From positions 44,333 to 108,332 of the forward strand of contig NZ_QLIU01000049.1 of the NCBI RefSeq assembly GCF_003574425.1: a stretch of 64,000 nt of DNA. Direction: 5' to 3'. This document shows positions 63,706-64,000 of the stretch, piece after piece. Both the position numbers and the translations under genes were made by a program. This stretch comes from Cysteiniphilum halobium. GTDB lineage: Bacteria > Pseudomonadota > Gammaproteobacteria > Francisellales > Francisellaceae. Every line of letters starts with the position of its first letter. Positions within the stretch are counted from its first letter, which is position 1. The notes beneath the pieces were generated by a model. That model made no database searches, had not been told where the DNA came from, and saw only the letters and a program-made list of their open reading frames with translations.

Positions 63706-64000
63706 ATGAATAGATTAACTTACATATTTCCTGTTTTATTTGTCATAATTGGTTTTCTTGCCTCAATGTTAACCTATTATTCACAAACTATTTCTGTTAT
63801 TGGTTATATGACAATAGGAATTGGGGTTTTATATTTAGCTATGATTATACTATACGACTTTGTAGAGTCATTTTTAAAAGTTTTTAAAGCCGCTACTTCA
63901 AAAAAGTATGCAATAATCTTGCTATATGTTATTTTGCTCATTGCCTTGGGCATTATTGTTTTAAATAAAAATTACTTGATACCTCTGTACACGATGATTT
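63706..64000 (+). CDS. Membrane protein, cut by the right edge
   Basis: At least 98 residues, still open at the window end. Three hydrophobic segments are visible: IFPVLFVIIGFLASMLTYY, TISVIGYMTIGIGVLYLAMI and AIILLYVILLIALGIIVL. AAAGGA lies 8 bases before the ATG at 63706. A possible promoter (TTGACA 63632-63637, AT-rich -10) precedes it. No family recognised. Confidence 0.6.
   Translation, partial: MNRLTYIFPVLFVIIGFLASMLTYYSQTISVIGYMTIGIGVLYLAMIILYDFVESFLKVFKAATSKKYAIILLYVILLIALGIIVLNKNYLIPLYTMI

Noticed and set aside
1..64000. tRNA, rRNA or CRISPR arrays
   Set aside because: No T-loop-like GGTTCGAATCC with matching acceptor stems, no rRNA sequence and no spaced direct repeats were seen; the only tandem array is the heptamer at 46576.

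Overview
The window reads as chromosomal DNA of an AT-rich gammaproteobacterium. Evidence: the ubiE-ubiJ-ubiB and rppH-ptsP operons are arranged as in Enterobacteria, a three-gene cydA-cydB-cydX oxidase operon is present, Gln-tRNA is made through gatCAB, and there is an LbtU/FslE-type outer-membrane protein with a coiled-coil N-terminus as in Legionella and Francisella. My best guess is a Francisellales relative (Fangia/Cysteiniphilum/Fastidiosibacter type). This is an inference from gene content; no rRNA or tRNA gene is present to test it.

Layout. 1-5.0 kb: rimO (cut by the left edge), a nitrilase-fold protein without its catalytic triad, a small unknown gene behind a structured leader, an Asn-rich secreted protein, and a ubiG / HAD phosphatase / squalene-synthase-like run. 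5.4-7.7 kb: a GGDEF-EAL membrane protein. 8-13.9 kb: gatCAB, an SDR, a polytopic membrane protein and ridA. 14-17.5 kb (minus): peptidoglycan recycling genes ampG and anmK with two envelope genes. 17.8-19.3 kb: first miniature RHS-core gene. 19.4-26 kb: lldD, a nearly cysteine-free DksA, cydABX and glnA. 26-34 kb: rppH-ptsP, a DUF1703-type AAA/PD-(D/E)XK protein, ubiEJB and a HIT protein. 34-43 kb: isochorismatase-fold protein, htpG, a HicA-like two-gene module, ftsH, a binding protein, a Mip/FkpA peptidyl-prolyl isomerase and xthA. 43-53.7 kb: outer-membrane protein, flavoprotein, YhhN, a lipopolysaccharide/glycan group ending in an O-antigen-ligase-like protein, then murC-rsmI-HAD. 53.9-56.8 kb: two more miniature RHS genes in tandem. 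57-64 kb: hemC-esterase, lemA-htpX, and uvrA followed by two very small genes.

Most genes are housekeeping: envelope building and recycling (murC, ampG, anmK, glycosyltransferases, ligase), ubiquinone (ubiG, ubiE, ubiJ, ubiB) feeding cytochrome bd and LldD, and proteostasis (ftsH, htpG, htpX, Mip).

The accessory signals are the interesting part. (i) Three secreted mini-RHS proteins share a conserved N-terminal part and RHS core but have unrelated C-termini, as in polymorphic effectors, without the large RHS shell. (ii) A dispersed, directional palindromic element with TGGGTATA ends sits just upstream of at least four unrelated genes, always with the same end facing the start codon, and may serve as a portable promoter. 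(iii) A HicA-like toxin/regulator pair has a consensus promoter overlapped by an inverted-repeat operator and an apparent CTG start. (iv) Several enzyme-fold proteins have lost catalytic or metal-binding residues.
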